Source: Bdellovibrionales bacterium (GTDB lineage Bacteria > Bdellovibrionota > JAFGOL01). From it: a DNA stretch of 6,542 bases. This document shows, piece after piece, positions 5,016-6,542 of the stretch (the stretch's first letter is position 1; each line of letters opens with the position of its first letter). Location: assembly GCA_022707945.1 (NCBI GenBank), contig JAKIZQ010000034.1, forward strand, positions 3,032-9,573, given 5' to 3'. The notes beneath the pieces are model-generated. The model was not told where the DNA came from. It searched no databases and saw nothing but the letters and a program-made list of their open reading frames with translations. Position numbers and translations under genes: made by a program.

Positions 5016-5489
5016 TTATTGAGGATTTAATGTTCCTGGTATTGTTCCCATTAAACTACAAATAGCGGGCATCGCACAAAGTCCTAGCTGTGACTGTACA
5101 GGAAATGAAATTATATCCTCAAAACTTCTATCACTTGTAGTTGACTCCAATTCGTTTAATATGCTGGCCACAAAAGATTTTGGGCAACCACAAGCGTTTG
5201 TATCCTCTTCTATAAGTTCTGCTATAGGTTCAATATAATCTTCTGGATGAATAACATCTTCACATTTTGTCTTAACATTTAGAAAGAAGGCCTTTACATT
5301 CGTTGTCTTTATAGTTGCTGAATTAAAAGCATCTTTTGTATCCTCTATGGCCTCATCACATAAAGCCTCTTTATTTACTTTTCCTTGAGGATCTGGATCT
5401 GGATCTGATATACTTAAAGATCTTCCGCTGCCACCCATACAACCAAAGAACATTATACTTACTGTTAAGGCCACCAATAGTTTTTTCAT
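5016..5489 (-). CDS. Small exported protein, probable lipoprotein, function unknown
   Basis: I do not recognise the family of this 157-residue protein. The N-terminus MKKLLVALTVSIMFFGC has two lysines, a hydrophobic core of about 12 residues and a cysteine at 17, as in a type II (lipoprotein) signal peptide. The lipobox would be F-F-G-C, looser than the usual [LVI]-[ASTVI]-[GAS]-C, so lipidation is probable but not sure. A flexible, Gly/Ser- and DP-rich linker (18-35, with DPDPDP) follows. The mature domain is acidic with six more cysteines (44, 76, 100, 102, 138, 144), including CGC at 100-102; disulfides outside the membrane are possible. The start is well supported by GGGGG at 5498-5502, 8 nt before the ATG, and by a consensus promoter. 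It has its own promoter and does not look operonic with gcvPB. Confidence 0.75.
   Translation of the reverse strand: MKKLLVALTVSIMFFGCMGGSGRSLSISDPDPDPQGKVNKEALCDEAIEDTKDAFNSATIKTTNVKAFFLNVKTKCEDVIHPEDYIEPIAELIEEDTNACGCPKSFVASILNELESTTSDRSFEDIISFPVQSQLGLCAMPAICSLMGTIPGTLNPQ
5389..5406 (-). repeat. Three tandem 6-bp units coding DPDPDP
   Basis: On the + strand GGATCT occurs three times in a row, coding the Asp-Pro repeat just after the lipoprotein signal sequence. Being hexameric, gain or loss of a unit would keep the frame and only change linker length. Confidence 0.8.
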
Positions 5490-5497
5490 TTCACGTA

Positions 5498-5502
5498 CCC
5501 CC
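5498..5502 (-). promoter_or_regulatory. Ribosome binding site of the lipoprotein gene
   Basis: GGGGG on the - strand lies 8 nt before the ATG at 5489. Together with the promoter just upstream it fixes the start and shows the small gene is really expressed. Confidence 0.7.
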
Positions 5503-5519
5503 GTTTTTAAATTAGTTAC

Positions 5520-5548
5520 ATTATAACAGAAGTTGTAATACTTGTCAA
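5520..5548 (-). promoter_or_regulatory. Full-consensus sigma70 promoter of the lipoprotein gene
   Basis: The - strand reads TTGACA (5548-5543), exactly 17 nt, then TATAAT (5525-5520), with TG one base before the -10 (TGTTATAAT), so the extended -10 is also present. Every canonical position matches. The start of transcription would be near 5513, giving a leader of about 24 nt. The -35 lies within a short palindrome (ACTTG-T-CAAGT, 5541-5551 on +). Confidence 0.9.
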
Positions 5549-5592
5549 GTTAAAAATAAAACAAGGGCTAACTTATTAAAATAACAAGGTTT

Positions 5593-6542
5593 TTAGTCTT
5601 TAAAACAGACTACTGGCACCTTTGCCGCTCCAACTTCATCACAGCGTCTTACTGGAGTGCTTAAAGGAGCATCGTGTAGTGCTTTTGGGTTTTGTTTTGC
5701 TTCGTTAGCTATTTCTATCATTACGTCGCAGAAACGATCCAATTCTTCCTTAGGTTCTGTTTCTGTTGGTTCTATCATTATTGCACCATGAACGACCAGC
5801 GGAAAATATACCGTTGGTGGATGCATCCCGTGATCAAGCAGTCTTTTTGCTATATCCATAGTCTTTACGCCAAACTCATTCTGTAGTTTGTCAGAAAAAA
5901 CAACTTCATGCATGTTGTTCCCTTCAAAAGGAAGATCGTAATGACCTTTTAGTCTAGCCTTTATGTAGTTAGCATTAAGAACTGCCATGTCTGAAACTTT
6001 TTTAACGCCCTCTTTTCCAAGCATCAAAATATAGGTATATGCTTTTACATATACAAGAAAGTTACCATAAAAACCTTTTATCCTACCAATACTGTCTTTA
6101 AGATCATATTTAAGTTCATATTTATCTACATTCTTAACCACTACAGGCACTGGAAGATACGGCAACAGTTTATCAGAGACCACAACTGGACCAGAACCTG
6201 GACCACCACCACCATGTGGAGTAGAAAATGTTTTGTGAAGATTGTATTGAATAACATCTACGCCCATGTTGCCTAGTTTTGCTTGTCCCATCCAAGCATT
6301 GGTATTGGCTCCATCACAATATAATAGAGCACCCTTTGAATGAAGAAGTTCAGCTATTTCTGCAAGATCACTCTCAAAAAAACCAAGGGTATTTGGGTTG
6401 GTTACCATTAACGCCGCTGTATCTTCGTCTATCAAAGAAGCTATGTCTTCTTTCTTTAACACGCCGCCCTTACTTTCTACAGCAACAACTTCGTGTCCAG
6501 CAATTGCTGAGCTTGCAGGATTAGTACCGTGGGCTGTGTCTG
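5593..6542 (-). CDS. gcvPB: Glycine dehydrogenase (decarboxylating) subunit 2, 5' end cut by window edge
   Basis: This is the PLP-binding half of the split P-protein of the glycine cleavage system, which decarboxylates glycine and passes the aminomethyl group to the lipoyl arm of GcvH, together with GcvPA. The frame is open to the right edge. Counting back from the stop, 315 residues are visible of the roughly 480-490 usual for the family, so the N-terminal third is missing. The visible part opens DTAHGTNPASSAIAGHEVV, followed by ALMVTNPNTLGFFE, LLYCDGANTNAWMG, and NLHKTFSTPHGGGGPG, whose lysine (codon 6234-6232) is the expected PLP Schiff-base residue. The C-terminus ends with the typical TPVRRCDEVGAAKVPVV. 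The GTG at 6462 is not the true start, because conserved family sequence continues upstream in frame. No convincing terminator follows the stop. Confidence 0.96.
   Translation of the reverse strand, partial: DTAHGTNPASSAIAGHEVVAVESKGGVLKKEDIASLIDEDTAALMVTNPNTLGFFESDLAEIAELLHSKGALLYCDGANTNAWMGQAKLGNMGVDVIQYNLHKTFSTPHGGGGPGSGPVVVSDKLLPYLPVPVVVKNVDKYELKYDLKDSIGRIKGFYGNFLVYVKAYTYILMLGKEGVKKVSDMAVLNANYIKARLKGHYDLPFEGNNMHEVVFSDKLQNEFGVKTMDIAKRLLDHGMHPPTVYFPLVVHGAIMIEPTETEPKEELDRFCDVMIEIANEAKQNPKALHDAPLSTPVRRCDEVGAAKVPVVCFKD

Noticed and set aside
4987..5032. Second hairpin near the 3' end of the lipoprotein gene (CCTC...AATAAA/TTTATT...GAGG)
   Set aside because: It needs a 4-nt bulge and overlaps the coding end; the perfect hairpin at 4953-4983 explains termination better.
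5549..5592. Possible terminator after gcvPB
   Set aside because: Only a weak AT-rich stem (TTATT/AATAA) and two AACAAGG direct repeats are present, with no stem followed by a clean U tract.
6460..6462. GTG as the start of gcvPB
   Set aside because: Conserved family sequence (DTAHGTNPASSAIAG...) continues upstream in the same frame to the window edge, so the gene is cut, not started here.
5692..6524. Two + strand frames over gcvPB
   Set aside because: Antisense to a conserved enzyme fragment; no independent support.

Overview
This is an ordinary housekeeping stretch of a low-GC bacterial chromosome, with an AT-rich divergent promoter region and a small accessory gene in between. Leftward (- strand) from about 4040 to the left edge runs the widely conserved order rpsB-tsf-pyrH-frr-uppS-cdsA (ribosomal protein S2, elongation factor Ts, UMP kinase, ribosome recycling factor, undecaprenyl-diphosphate synthase, CDP-diacylglycerol synthase). 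The genes are packed with gaps of 3, 2 and 16 nt and then two 4-nt overlaps, so they almost certainly form one operon. cdsA is cut by the left edge.

To the right, a class I SAM-dependent O-methyltransferase gene (4356-4940, +) is transcribed away from rpsB. The 316 nt between them hold overlapping candidate promoters for both directions, operator-like palindromes and a long rpsB leader that can fold over its own Shine-Dalgarno sequence. The methyltransferase ends at a perfect 14-bp hairpin (4953-4983), which also lies downstream of a convergent gene for a small exported protein, probably a lipoprotein (5016-5489, -). That gene has a full-consensus sigma70 promoter. At the right edge is the 3' two thirds of gcvPB (glycine decarboxylase subunit 2, -), cut by the edge.

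The operon joins translation (S2, EF-Ts, RRF), pyrimidine nucleotide supply (UMP kinase) and the entry steps of envelope lipid synthesis (the undecaprenyl carrier and CDP-diacylglycerol). The phylum cannot be fixed from this sequence. The short EF-Ts (198 aa) and the split glycine decarboxylase occur in several lineages, including thermophilic phyla and some delta-proteobacteria-like groups. The gene order and the sigma70-type promoter show a bacterium rather than an archaeon. I see no phage, transposase, CRISPR, tRNA or rRNA sequence. I do not see a new defence or mobile system. The most interesting parts are the rpsB leader, the shared divergent promoter and the unrecognised lipoprotein.
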